From contig CAWFXW010000017.1 in the NCBI GenBank assembly GCA_963819785.1, positions 206,304 to 270,303 of the forward strand: DNA of 64,000 bases, given 5' to 3'. Below the pieces are notes generated by a model. The model was given only the letters and a program-made list of their open reading frames with translations, was not told where the DNA came from and searched no databases. The position numbers and the translations under genes were made by a program. Below are positions 7,709 to 15,656 of the stretch, piece after piece. The stretch is from Palsa-504 sp963819785 (GTDB lineage Bacteria > Actinomycetota > Actinomycetes > Streptosporangiales > Streptosporangiaceae). The first letter of the stretch is position 1. Each line of letters begins with the position of its first letter.

Positions 7709-9671
7709 GGGGCTGTTGCGGGTTTCTGCGGGCGGTTGCCAGGCCAGAGATGCCGGCGAAGCGTCGCTGGGGATGCCGGTGAAGCGGCGTGGCGTATGCG
7801 GGTCTGGCGGCGGCCGGGTTTGCGGTGGCCGTTGCGGCTGCTGGCGGGCATGCTGCGGCCCGGCGGCGCGGAGCGCGGCCGGGCGGGGTCCGGGGTTCAG
7901 TTCAGCTGATGGCGGCCAGCAGCCGCAGGTTGTGCGCCATGCCGGCGAACAGGAACTCGCTGGTGGCGTTGTGCAGGCCGCGCAGGGAGAAGCGGCGCAG
8001 CCCGCCGTCGTCTTTGAGGCTGGCGTGCAGGCCTTCGACGTCGGGGGCGCGGCGCTTGTACAGCGCGCGGCCCTCGGGGGTGGCCAGCCGGTGCGCGTTG
8101 GCCTCGATGACGGTGGCGTCCTGGGGCGGGGGGCCGCTGGCGGGCTGGCGGCGGGCCAGGTCGCGGGTCTTGGCGCCGGCGATGAGCCGGGCCGGGCCGG
8201 GAGCGGTCAGGTTCGCCTCGCTGTGGTAGCCGGCGTCGATGACTACCACGCCGATCCCGCCGGTCATGGCGGCATGGCAGGCGGCGGCGTCGTGGCCGGG
8301 ATCGTGCTTGTCCTGCTCGGGCAGGGTGCACATCCGGTCGTGGCAGTGCGCGAGCAGGGCGAGGCCGGCGGCATGGGCGGCGTGGGCGGCCGCGACGACG
8401 GCCGCGCCTTTCTCCGCGACCTGCGCGAGCCGCTGTGCCTGCTGCACGTCGCCGGTGTCCTGGCAGGCGTACCCGCCGAGCATGAGCCGGTCATCGGCGG
8501 CGGCGTCCTGGCAGTTGTATCCCTGGATGAACCCGCCGCCGCGGACCGGCAGCAGCCGGGAGTCCGGGTCGGTCACGTTGCGCCGCGGCTGCTTGCTCGT
8601 CCCGTTCTCCCCGGCGGCTCCGGCGTCCGATCTGGCTTCGGCGTCCGCGGCGGCCTGCAGTTCCGCCACCCGGGCGCGGGCTTTGCGGACCTCGGCGGCG
8701 TCACCGGGACTGACCGGGCGGCGGCCCAGCGCCGACCCGGCTCCGGCGGCACGGCGGGCCTGCCAGTCATCGATCAGGGCCTGCTGCGCCGCGATGGCCT
8801 GCTCCAGCCGCAGCTGCCACGCGGCCAGCGCCGCTGCTGCCGGGGCCGGCCTGGCCGCAGCGCCGGGCCGCCAGCGCGTCCAGGTAGGCCTGCCCTTGCT
8901 CACGGGCGGCGGCCTCGGCCGCCTCCCGCTCTTTGTGCAGGTCCTGCAGGCAGGCCAGCACCCGCCCGGCCCGCGACCGCGGATCGGGCCCCGCCGCCGC
9001 ATCCGCGCCCAGCAGCAGGTCGGTGCCCGGCAGCACATCCTGCTCCGCGTCCTCGTCCGCAGCGGCCTTCCTGGCGCCCGCGATGACCTGGCCGGCGAGC
9101 TTGCGCAGGTGAGCCTCGGTCCGGCTGGCCTCCTTCGATGCGTTCGCGGCGATCTTGACCCCGTTGCCGGCCACCACGGAAAGCCGGCCCAGCCCCGCGC
9201 ACGCGCACACCCGCAGCACCTGGTAGAACAGCTCCTCGGCCAGGCCGTCCTGGGCGAACAGGTGCTTGCGGAACCGGGAGAACGTCGTGTGGTCCGCGAT
9301 GGCGCGCCCGCATGCCACCCGGAACGTCGCGTCGTAGCGGCACCGGTCCTCCACCGCCCGGGTGGACAGCACCCCGCGCAGGTACGCATACAGCCACACG
9401 GTCAGCAGCATCACCGGGTCATACCGGCCGGCCCGGCCGCCGAGCCTTTTTCCGTCGGCGGCACCAGCCGGCCTGTCAGCTCCCGGGTCGCCAGCGACTC
9501 GGCGGTGCCGATAACGACCCGGACAGCATGCCCCTCAGGCACCCAGTCGAGCATGTTATGGGGCAAAAGCATCTCGGCGTCACGGTCAACCGATCTGAAC
9601 TGGTGTGCCATAAACCAATTCTGCCAGCAATAACACCAGAAATCAGAGAAACCCGAATATGCAACAGCCCC
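7709..9671. mobile_element. IS1182-family insertion sequence, 1963 bases
   Basis: The ends are inverted repeats: GGGGCTGTTGC at 7709-7719 and its complement at 9661-9671, with further partial match (GGGTTTCT a few bases inside each end). The element is flanked by a 4-base direct duplication CGCT (7705-7708 and 9672-9675). Its one gene, on the minus strand, is a frameshifted transposase. The family name rests on the transposase; the ends were read directly. Confidence 0.87.
7902..9611 (-). pseudogene. IS1182-family transposase, two frameshifts
   Basis: The N-terminal part (MAHQFRSVDRDAEMLLP, 9611 to about 9420) has the DUF772-type helical region. The frame then changes near 9415, continues as LTVWLYAYLRGVLSTRAVED, and changes again near 8860 before the DDE catalytic part. 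That part contains GGFIQGYNCQDAAADDRLML, VVIDAGYHSEAN and, at the end, LKDDGGLRRFSLRG...NATSEFLFAGMAHNLRLL, typical of IS1182 transposases. With two breaks in the frame the enzyme cannot be made as one chain, so the copy should not move on its own unless these are sequencing errors. Confidence 0.85.
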
Positions 9672-10028
9672 CGCTGGGCGTGGAACTGGTCGCGATCGAG
9701 CGGGGCCGGGTGCAGATGGCGTTGCGCCACGACGAGCGGTTCACCCAGCAGCACGGGTTCCTGCACGCCGGCGCCGTGGCCTCGGTCCTGGACAGCGCGT
9801 GCGGGTACGCGGCGTACAGCGTCATGCCGCCGGAGGCCGCGGTGCTGACCGTGACCTACACCGTCAACCTGCTCGCGCCCGCGGCCGGGCAGCGGTTCAC
9901 CGTGACCGGCCAGGTGGTCCGGGCAGGCCGGACCCTGGTGGTGTGCCGCGGCGAGGCGTTCGCCGACGACGCGGACCGGCCGTTCGCGGCCATGCAGGCC
10001 ACGATGACCGCGCTGTACGACCGGCCCG

Positions 10029-10077
10029 GGATAAACGGCTGAGCGTCAGGGGCTGCGGATAACCGGCTGAGCGTCAG
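10029..10077. repeat. Short direct repeat at the thioesterase 3' end
   Basis: GGATAA(A/C)CGGCTGAGCGTCAG occurs at about 10029-10049 and again at 10056-10077. The first copy contains the thioesterase stop and the second overlaps the end of the convergent amidotransferase gene. Confidence 0.75.
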
Positions 10078-10739
10078 CGGCTGAGCCGCAGGAACGCCGC
10101 GACCAGGCGGTCGGCGCGGTCGCGGGCGGCGGGCTCCTCGCGGATGGTGTCGGCCAGGAACTGGCCGGGATCAATGCCGAGCGTGCCGGGGTCGTTGTCG
10201 GTGTGCGCGTCCAGCCAGCGCTTGAGCTGCGGCCCGTCGACCTCCGGGTGGAACTGCACCGCCAGATGCCGGCCGATGCCGAACGCCTGCACGGCTATGT
10301 CGTTCGTGGCCAGCACGGTCGCGGCCGGGGGCGGCAGGCAGCGGTCGTTGTGGAACTCCAGCCAGGGACCGTGCGGGATCAGGTCCGGATCGGCCGAGCC
10401 GGCGATCCGCCAGCCGATCTCCCGGCGCGGCATCGCTTCGACCCGGCCGCCGAACGCCGCGCACAGCGCCTGGGCGCCGAAGCAGATGCCCAGTACGGCC
10501 ACGCCGGCCTGGTCGGCGGCGCGAAGCCAGTCGAGCTCCGCGGCGATCCAGGGGTCGGCATCGTTGACCGAGCTCACCGCGCCGAGCACCACGATGTGAT
10601 CCGCGTCGCCGGGCGCGGGCAGCGGGCCCTCGTCGGGGTACAGGTGGACGGACAGCTCGGCGCCGCGCGCCTCGAACGCGTCAGCGATGAAGCCGGCCGA
10701 GTCAATGTCGTGATGCCGGACGACGATCACGCGTTTCAT
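10074..10739 (-). CDS. Type 1 glutamine amidotransferase (GMP synthase-like)
   Basis: A 221-residue class I amidotransferase domain. The nucleophile elbow is LGICFGAQALCAAFGG with Cys86 in the expected place, and the catalytic His and Glu are in AVQFHPEVDG. Such stand-alone domains hydrolyse glutamine or act as gamma-glutamyl hydrolases; the acceptor is unknown. ATG 10739 gives the expected start just before the first beta strand (KRVIVVRHHDID). A perfect palindrome lies about 50 bases upstream and may be its operator. It converges on the thioesterase remnant. Confidence 0.85.
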   Translation of the reverse strand: MKRVIVVRHHDIDSAGFIADAFEARGAELSVHLYPDEGPLPAPGDADHIVVLGAVSSVNDADPWIAAELDWLRAADQAGVAVLGICFGAQALCAAFGGRVEAMPRREIGWRIAGSADPDLIPHGPWLEFHNDRCLPPPAATVLATNDIAVQAFGIGRHLAVQFHPEVDGPQLKRWLDAHTDNDPGTLGIDPGQFLADTIREEPAARDRADRLVAAFLRLSR

Positions 10740-10788
10740 GGTCGGGCCCTTTCATCGCGGCGGCCACCGCACCGTCGCGGAGCATGTC

Positions 10789-10802
10789 GTTTGGCGCCAA
10801 AC
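10789..10802. promoter_or_regulatory. Perfect 14-base palindrome upstream of the amidotransferase
   Basis: GTTTGGCGCCAAAC reads the same on both strands and sits 50 bases before the amidotransferase start. It is a candidate operator for a dimeric regulator; no regulator gene is adjacent. Confidence 0.5.
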
Positions 10803-10897
10803 TATCTCCCGTGATCGGTGCTGCCGATCTAACTGATCTTGACATGCGGGTCCGGGGGGTGCCATACGAGGAGTTCGCCCGGCCGGGCGCGTGGGCG

Positions 10898-11176
10898 TCA
10901 GGAGGGCTCGTAGCCGGCCTTGGCCAGCAGGTGGCGCAGGTCGATCACCATCTGCTCGTCGACGTCCTTGCCGTCGGGATGGGTGAAGAACGCGCTCTCC
11001 GAGCCGACCCGGACGGTCACCTGGCCATCGGGGTGGACCTCGACCGTGCCGATCGCGTCCAGCAGCGAGGTCACCGAGTGCCACTCGATGTTGTGGCTGA
11101 CCGGATGCTGGAAGATCTGCCGCAGCGTGGTCCGGTGATGATTGTCCAGATGCTCCGGCTCGGGCGAGGATGTCAT
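10898..11176 (-). CDS. HicA-like hypothetical protein
   Basis: A 92-residue protein starting MTSSPEPEHLDNHHRTTL, with IEWHSVTSLLDAIGTV, VRVGSESAFFTHPDGKDVDE and VIDLRHLLAKAGY. The layout (short helix, beta strands around a His-containing segment, final helix) resembles the conserved actinobacterial family related to HicA mRNA interferase folds, but no HicB-like partner is adjacent, so a toxin role is not supported. Its ATG (complement of 11174-11176) overlaps the ATG of the divergent gene at 11175. Confidence 0.65.
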   Translation of the reverse strand: MTSSPEPEHLDNHHRTTLRQIFQHPVSHNIEWHSVTSLLDAIGTVEVHPDGQVTVRVGSESAFFTHPDGKDVDEQMVIDLRHLLAKAGYEPS

Positions 11177-11538
11177 GGTGCCGACCCTACGCCACGTGCT
11201 GGTCATCGGAGTGGACGGCGTCCGTTTCGACCTGCTGGGCCCGGAGGGGACGCCGGTCATCTGGGACTTCGGCGGCACCGGCTTCCTGACCCCGGTGGCG
11301 ATCGACGAGACCACGCCGACCTGGTCCGGGCCGTGCTGGGGCGGAGGGCTGGACCACGGTGGTCGTCACCGACCACGGGCACCTGGACCGGGGCGGGCAC
11401 GGCGGGCGTGAGCCGGAGGTGACGACCGCCTGGGCGGCGGCGGCCGGGCCGGGCATCAGCCCGGGCGGGCCGCCGGCGGTCACCCGGCAGATGCAGGTCG
11501 CCCCGCTGGTCCTGGCCGCGCTGGGCGATCTTTCCTGA
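11175..11538 (+). pseudogene. Alkaline phosphatase/phosphodiesterase family relic, internally deleted
   Basis: The first 60 codons read VLVIGVDGVRFDLLGPEG...TPTWSGPCW, the metal-binding Asp and nucleophile region of the type I phosphodiesterase/alkaline phosphatase superfamily. After about 11350 the sequence jumps to a C-terminal part in another frame: TVVVTDHGHLDRGGHGG (the conserved DHG metal site) and then VAPLVLAALGDLS to a stop at 11538. Roughly the middle two thirds of a normal enzyme is missing, so this is a deletion product with no activity expected. Confidence 0.75.
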
Positions 11539-11682
11539 CGCTGACGACTTTTCGCGGTATCTCGAGGGCGGGCACCGCCTCTGTACCGGGTACCAGCGGT
11601 CGCTGCGGGCCGCGCTTATGGAGGGGAGCCAAGTGAGACGTGGGCGAACGCGAACGCGGGGACGAGAAACGTCAGGGACATC

Positions 11683-11973
11683 GTGATCTCACCTAACGGG
11701 GGCGGGATCAAGGTTGACGGTTTCGGCGCCTGCGTACCGGTCAATTGCGAGTGGGGCAACGTCCGGGGGACCGTGTTCGGCTCGAACGCCGGCTCGCCGA
11801 CCGGGAACTCGTTCGAAGCCCAGTGGAACTTCGGCTTCTCGCGGACCGTCGTGCTGGCCAAGCTGACCCACCTGGGGTTTGTCCCGGTGCTGGTGGTCCA
11901 GGAATTGACGACGTTCACCGACCACAGTGGCCGGTCCAACTACGTCTCCACCGACACCTTCATCCGCTTCTGA
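11683..11973 (+). CDS. Small beta-rich hypothetical protein
   Basis: At least 96 residues, containing IKVDGFGACVPVNCEWGNV, AQWNFGFSRTVVLA and a final LTTFTDHSGRSNYVSTDTF. Repeating units of this kind (GxCxPxxCDWG then FxxxYNxGF then TxFTDxSGRSNY) occur in a family of small secreted or outer-surface beta domains in bacteria and plants. The open frame continues upstream of the GTG chosen here with matching sequence (TWANANAGTRNVRDI), but no clear start is found there, so the N-terminus may be lost. A strong terminator follows immediately. Confidence 0.55.
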   Translation: MISPNGGGIKVDGFGACVPVNCEWGNVRGTVFGSNAGSPTGNSFEAQWNFGFSRTVVLAKLTHLGFVPVLVVQELTTFTDHSGRSNYVSTDTFIRF

Positions 11974-11989
11974 GGCTTTTCTGAGGGGG

Positions 11990-12028
11990 GTCGCCATCCG
12001 GGTCCAGGACCTGGACCCGGATGGCGAC
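11990..12028 (+). terminator. Perfect 18-bp hairpin terminator
   Basis: Positions 11990-12007 pair without mismatch with 12011-12028 around a 3-base GAC loop, followed by TTTGTCTCT. It lies 17 bases after the stop of the preceding small protein and fits a factor-independent terminator. Confidence 0.9.
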
Positions 12029-12079
12029 TTTGTCTCTGGCTTGTCTTGGCTTTGTATTCGCGGCGGTTAGGATCGCGGC

Positions 12080-12430
12080 GTGATCAACGGGATGCATGCG
12101 ATCGTGTTCTCACCGGAAGCGGAGAAGGTCCGGGCGTTCTTCGACGGCGTGCTCGGCATGCCGTCGGTCGACGCGGGCGGCGGCTGGCTCATCTTCGCGC
12201 TGCCGCCGGCCGAGCTGGCCGTTCACCCGGCGGACGGTGCGGGCCATCATCAGCTCTACCTCATGTGCGATGACATCCAGGCCACGCTCGCTTCCCTGCG
12301 GGACAAGGGGGTCGAGGTGGCGAGCGAGGTCGCCGATCGGGGCTGGGGGCTCATCGCGGCCATCCGGCTGCCGGACGGCTCGGAACTGCCCATCTACGAG
12401 CCCCGGCACCCGTCACCGCGTCAAGCCTGA
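12080..12430 (+). CDS. VOC (glyoxalase/bleomycin-resistance) family protein
   Basis: A 116-residue vicinal-oxygen-chelate protein. The two beta-alpha-beta-beta-beta halves are visible: MHAIVFSPEAEKVRAFFDGV in the first and HHQLYLMCDDIQATLASLRD with GWGLIAAIRLPDGSELPIYE in the second. The final Glu and the internal His residues fit the metal-binding positions of the fold. Substrate unknown; single-domain VOC proteins include fosfomycin- and bleomycin-resistance types and many of unknown role. It overlaps the convergent PAP2 gene by 10 bases. Confidence 0.85.
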   Translation: MINGMHAIVFSPEAEKVRAFFDGVLGMPSVDAGGGWLIFALPPAELAVHPADGAGHHQLYLMCDDIQATLASLRDKGVEVASEVADRGWGLIAAIRLPDGSELPIYEPRHPSPRQA

Positions 12431-13164
12431 CGCGACGCCGCGTCCGGCGGGCGGGTTACCGGCTCGGCGGGCGGGCCGCCGGCTTCGGGGGCGGGCCGCG
12501 GGCCCGGCGGACCGCCGACCCGGCGGATGGCCAGGTCCAGGGTGAGGGCGCAGGCCAGGACCACGCCGGTGCCGACCGCGGCACCGCCCACGGCGTCGGT
12601 GAAGGTATGCGCGCCTTTCGCGATCATCGCGGCGGCGACGGACGCGGCCACCAGCTGGGCCAGCAGGACCAGCAGCAGCCGCAGCGGTCCGGGCACCCGG
12701 CGGTACAGCGGGTCGGCGATCAGGATCGCGAAGGTGGCGGCCAGGGCGAACGAGCTGGTGGAGTGCCCGCTGGGGAACGCCTGGTTGATGATCGTGCCGA
12801 CGTAGGGCTTGAGCACGTACTCGGTCAGGCCGATGGCAGCGGGCACGGCGACCAGGACCAGCACGGCACCGGACCACCGGCGGGTCGCGACGCAGGCCAG
12901 GCCGAGCGCCGCGGTCATCAGCGCGACCTCTTTCAGCCCGCCCAGGCGAGGCAGCCAGTCCAGCAACGCCGGGAACCGGCCCAGCCAGGCCTGGATCCGG
13001 GGGTCGAGCGCCGTATCCAGTCGTCCCGGATTCCCCCGGCCGGCGGCGAACGCGGCCAGCACCACCGCCACGCAGGCGGCCAGCAGCACGGCGCCCGCCA
13101 CGCGCAGCGGCCCGGGCAGCAGCGGCCGTGGCCTCGGTACCCGCCACACGCTCCCCCGCCGCAT
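12421..13164 (-). CDS. PAP2-superfamily membrane phosphatase
   Basis: A protein of about 247 residues with an N-terminal membrane segment (VAGAVLLAACVAVVLAAFAA) and about five more. The phosphatase signature is present in order: LKPYVGTIINQAFPSGHSTS (motifs 1 and 2) and GAHTFTDAVGGAAVG (motif 3). The family removes phosphate from lipid phosphates or isoprenyl pyrophosphates at the outer face of the membrane. The start at 13164 (MRRGSVWRVPR) is chosen because it directly precedes the basic pre-membrane segment; a start at 13233 is possible. The tail is Pro-rich and cytoplasmic. Confidence 0.85.
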   Translation of the reverse strand: MRRGSVWRVPRPRPLLPGPLRVAGAVLLAACVAVVLAAFAAGRGNPGRLDTALDPRIQAWLGRFPALLDWLPRLGGLKEVALMTAALGLACVATRRWSGAVLVLVAVPAAIGLTEYVLKPYVGTIINQAFPSGHSTSSFALAATFAILIADPLYRRVPGPLRLLLVLLAQLVAASVAAAMIAKGAHTFTDAVGGAAVGTGVVLACALTLDLAIRRVGGPPGPRPAPEAGGPPAEPVTRPPDAASRQA

Positions 13165-13332
13165 CCATTCAGGGTATGCGGACCCCGAGGGAGACGAACC
13201 TCGGGCAGGGCGCGGTCGCGATGCCGGGGACACGTCGGGAATGCTGACCAGGACCAGGGCGGGCAGGGCCGTAGGTCACCCCCGGCCGGCGAAGGTCCTA
13301 AATGGTCGATGACGGGACCGGCCATCAGGCCG

Positions 13333-13704
13333 TCAGAAGCTGGCGGTCAGGAGCATGGCGGCGGTGACGCTGAGCAGTACCGGGCAGATCTTGAACCAGA
13401 TCACTGGTGTCCGAGCGCCGGTGAGCGCGGTCAGCGCGGCGAGGGCGATCAGCAGCGCGGATACGGCGCGATAGACCCATGCGCGGGCGTCGGTGGTCGT
13501 GCCGCCTGCTGCGGTGGCGGCGATGATCACGGCGGCGAGGCCCCACATGGTGACTGCCTCGGCTAGCCATTCCTGCTTGATGATGCGCCGGTTGTCGCGG
13601 GTGATCGGGCTGAACCCGGCCAGGACCTGGCCGGTGGGGATCGCGTGAGCGGTGCCCCATGCCGCGATGACTGCTGCGCTGAGGTAGGCGAGGACTGTGC
13701 TCAT
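13333..13704 (-). CDS. Four-TM integral membrane protein
   Basis: A 123-residue protein with four hydrophobic segments: VLAYLSAAVIAAWGTAHAI, WGLAAVIIAATAAGG, AVSALLIALAALTAL and VLLSVTAAMLLTASF. The first loop carries GQVLAGFSPITRDNRRIIKQ and a conserved-looking EWLAEAVTMWG. It belongs to a small actinobacterial membrane family I cannot name. It sits alone upstream of map on the same strand with an 88-base gap. No catalytic residues can be argued. Confidence 0.65.
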   Translation of the reverse strand: MSTVLAYLSAAVIAAWGTAHAIPTGQVLAGFSPITRDNRRIIKQEWLAEAVTMWGLAAVIIAATAAGGTTTDARAWVYRAVSALLIALAALTALTGARTPVIWFKICPVLLSVTAAMLLTASF

Positions 13705-13792
13705 AGCTGGATGATCATGGCGGGCGTGGCCGGGATCCAGAGGCGTTGGTCACCTGCTGAGGCCTGGCTCGCAGGAGCGGCATCCGCCGAGG

Positions 13793-14560
13793 TCAGGGGA
13801 GGGTGAGGATCTCGGGGCCGCCGGCGGTGATGGCTACGGTGTGCTCGGCGTGGGCCGCGCGGCTGCCGTCGCCGCTGCGGATGGTCCAGCCGTCGTCGTC
13901 GATGAAGTAGAGGTCCTTGCCGCCGGCCAGGAACCACGGTTCGATCGCGATGACCAGGCCCGGGGCCAGCCGGCGACCGCGGCCGGCCCGTCCCTCGTTG
14001 GGGATGTGCGGGTCCTCGTGCATGGCCCGGCCCACGCCGTGACCGCCGAAGTCGGTGCAGATGCCGTAGCCGCCCGCGCGTCCGGCCGCGCCGATCGCCG
14101 CCGAGATGTCCCCGATCCGGGCGCCGGGAGCGGCCGCGGCGATCCCGGCGCGCAGGGCGGCCTCGGTGGTGGCGATCAGCCGTGCGTCGGCGGGCCGCGG
14201 CGGCCCGATGGTGAAGGAGACCGCGGCGTCGGCGGTCCACCCGTCCAGCGTCGCGCCGCAGTCGACGCTGACCAGGTCGCCGTCGGTGAGGCGGTAGCGG
14301 TCCGGGATACCGTGCAGCGCGGCGTCGTTGACCGACACGCAGATGGCCGCCGGGTACGGGACCGAGGCGAAGGACGGCCGGTAGCCCAGGAACGGCGAGG
14401 TGGCCCCGGCCTCGGCCAGCACCGCGCGGGCCGCCTCGTCCAGTTCGGTCAGCCGCATGCCCGCCTTGGCCTGGCCGCGGGCGGCGGCCAGGATCCGCGC
14501 GACGACCCGGCCCGACTCGCGCATGGCCGCGATCTCGCCGGGGGTCTTGATCTCCACCAT
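13793..14560 (-). CDS. map: Type I methionine aminopeptidase
   Basis: A 255-residue M24A peptidase that removes the initiator methionine from new proteins. All five dinuclear-metal ligands are recognisable: the two Asp residues in DCGATLDGWTADAA, His in DFGGHGVGRAMHEDPHIPN, Glu in VIAIEPWFL and Glu in HAEHTVAI. The N-terminus MVEIKTPGEIAAMRESGRVV is standard for the short form without zinc finger. Actinomycetes usually carry more than one map; this copy lies back to back with an XRE regulator across a 49-base spacer containing palindromes, suggesting that it is a regulated accessory copy rather than the ribosomal-operon gene. Confidence 0.92.
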   Translation of the reverse strand: MVEIKTPGEIAAMRESGRVVARILAAARGQAKAGMRLTELDEAARAVLAEAGATSPFLGYRPSFASVPYPAAICVSVNDAALHGIPDRYRLTDGDLVSVDCGATLDGWTADAAVSFTIGPPRPADARLIATTEAALRAGIAAAAPGARIGDISAAIGAAGRAGGYGICTDFGGHGVGRAMHEDPHIPNEGRAGRGRRLAPGLVIAIEPWFLAGGKDLYFIDDDGWTIRSGDGSRAAHAEHTVAITAGGPEILTLP

Positions 14561-14578
14561 GGCGCAGCCCTCCTTTGC

Positions 14579-14597
14579 GGTATAACTATACCGGTAT
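14579..14597. promoter_or_regulatory. Overlapping palindromic operator between map and XRE gene
   Basis: GGTATA-AC-TATACC (14579-14592) is a perfect inverted repeat and is overlapped by the self-complementary ATACCGGTAT (14588-14597). The AT-rich sequence sits in the 49-base divergent spacer, where it would cover the promoters of both genes. It is the natural candidate site for the neighbouring XRE protein. Confidence 0.65.
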
Positions 14598-14609
14598 TAT
14601 TATCACGGT

Positions 14610-14948
14610 ATGGTCCGGCCGCCCCTGAGTCATGACGAGCACGCCCGCGGGGAACGGCTCGGCACGCTGCTCCGCGAGGCCCGCGGGACGCGCAGCATGG
14701 CCGAGATCGCCGCGGTGTCCGGCGTCCCGGCGGAGACCCTGCGCAAGATCGAGACCGGCCGGATCGCCACCCCGGCGTTCTTCACCGTGGCCGCGCTGGC
14801 CACCGCGCTCGGGCTCACGCTGGAGGACGTGGTGCGGCAGTGCGCCGAACCGGGCGCGGATCTGCCGGCCGGGCCGGCTAGCGCGCAGCCGGCGGCGGCC
14901 CCGGCGTCCGGCACGTGGCCGCCGGGCGGCCAGGTTACCCGTGCATGA
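14610..14948 (+). CDS. XRE-family transcriptional regulator
   Basis: A 112-residue protein with a Cro/C1-type helix-turn-helix from about residue 15 to 75 (GTLLREARGTRSMAEIAAVS then GVPAETLRKIETGRIATPAF, TVAALATALGLTLEDVV). The C-terminal third is a Pro/Ala-rich tail with no sensor domain. It is divergent from map and probably represses both genes through the palindromes in between; this pairing is seen in other actinomycetes. Its 3' end overlaps the convergent M50-like gene by 14 bases. Confidence 0.85.
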   Translation: MVRPPLSHDEHARGERLGTLLREARGTRSMAEIAAVSGVPAETLRKIETGRIATPAFFTVAALATALGLTLEDVVRQCAEPGADLPAGPASAQPAAAPASGTWPPGGQVTRA

Positions 14949-15585
14949 CGAGCAGGCGGGCGCCTTCGGCGGCCGCGGCCAGCGTGGCGGCCAGCCAGAA
15001 CAAGAACCACAGGACGTGCGGCAGGCGGGTGAGGCCGCGCAGCCGGACCCCGTCGTCGGAGCGCAGGCCCACCTCGACCACCCGGCGCACGCCGGACAGC
15101 AGGAGCAGCCAGGCGACCGAGTAGGCGGAGATGACCTGGATGTGCATCGGGGTGAACCACGCGATGCCGGTCACCACGCCTGCCGCGACGAGCACGCTGA
15201 TCAGCCCGAACGAGCGGCGCAGCCCGATCAGCAGCGCGGCCAGCAGGACCAGGACCAGGTACAGGACCACGGGGGTCCAGCGGAGTTCGATGAGCTTGGC
15301 CGCGCCCAGGCCGAATCCGCTGGGGCCCAGGTAGCCGGACAGCACGACGGGGACGCTGCGCAGACCCGGCTCGATGATGGTCCCGGCGGTGGCGTCCGAG
15401 CGCAGCTCGAGCCCGCGCACCCGGTGCGCCAGCAGCACCCCGGTCAGCGCGTGCGCTCCGGCGTGCGCCATCACCGCGAAGTGCCGGATGATCAGCCAGC
15501 CCGCGTCGAGGACGACCACGGCGAACGCGGCCAGGCCGATGACCGTGGCGGTCGAGCCGGGCAGTTCGGCCTGGGTGAGGCTCAC
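14935..15585 (-). CDS. M50-type membrane protein lacking the catalytic Glu
   Basis: A 216-residue polytopic membrane protein with the length and layout of actinobacterial M50 (site-2 protease-like) proteins: a first segment ATVIGLAAFAVVVLDAGWLI, then the position of the zinc site, then several membrane helices and GYLGPSGFGLG. In active members the site reads HExxH. Here it is MAHAGAHALTG, so both His remain but the Glu is Ala. That predicts loss of peptidase activity while zinc binding may persist. Family assignment is from overall pattern, and a membrane protein that merely resembles M50 is possible. Confidence 0.68.
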   Translation of the reverse strand: MSLTQAELPGSTATVIGLAAFAVVVLDAGWLIIRHFAVMAHAGAHALTGVLLAHRVRGLELRSDATAGTIIEPGLRSVPVVLSGYLGPSGFGLGAAKLIELRWTPVVLYLVLVLLAALLIGLRRSFGLISVLVAAGVVTGIAWFTPMHIQVISAYSVAWLLLLSGVRRVVEVGLRSDDGVRLRGLTRLPHVLWFLFWLAATLAAAAEGARLLVMHG

Positions 15586-15656
15586 GCTCCTGAGGTTAGA
15601 TCCCGCGGCCGGGGTGGTCCATGTCTGCCGCGCGTGGCGGCTGGGATGATCGGTCT

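Larger units (their letters stand above)
7629..10042 (+). pseudogene. PaaI-type hot-dog thioesterase, split by an IS element
   Basis: Residues 1-27 (from GTG 7629, VTGAEPDEAMAARVRDSLHR through MMATL) lie left of the IS, and the rest (GVELVAIERGRVQM...) lies from 9676 to 10042. Joining position 7708 to 9676 restores a continuous frame of about 150 residues in which MATLGVELVAIERGRV reads as in intact acyl-CoA thioesterases. The PaaI-family core QQHGFLHAGAVASVLDSACG and the later hot-dog segment TYTVNLLAPAAGQRF are intact. The family hydrolyses acyl- or aryl-CoA thioesters. Interruption should abolish function, unless the downstream part is translated from an internal start such as ATG 9660. 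Confidence 0.88.
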
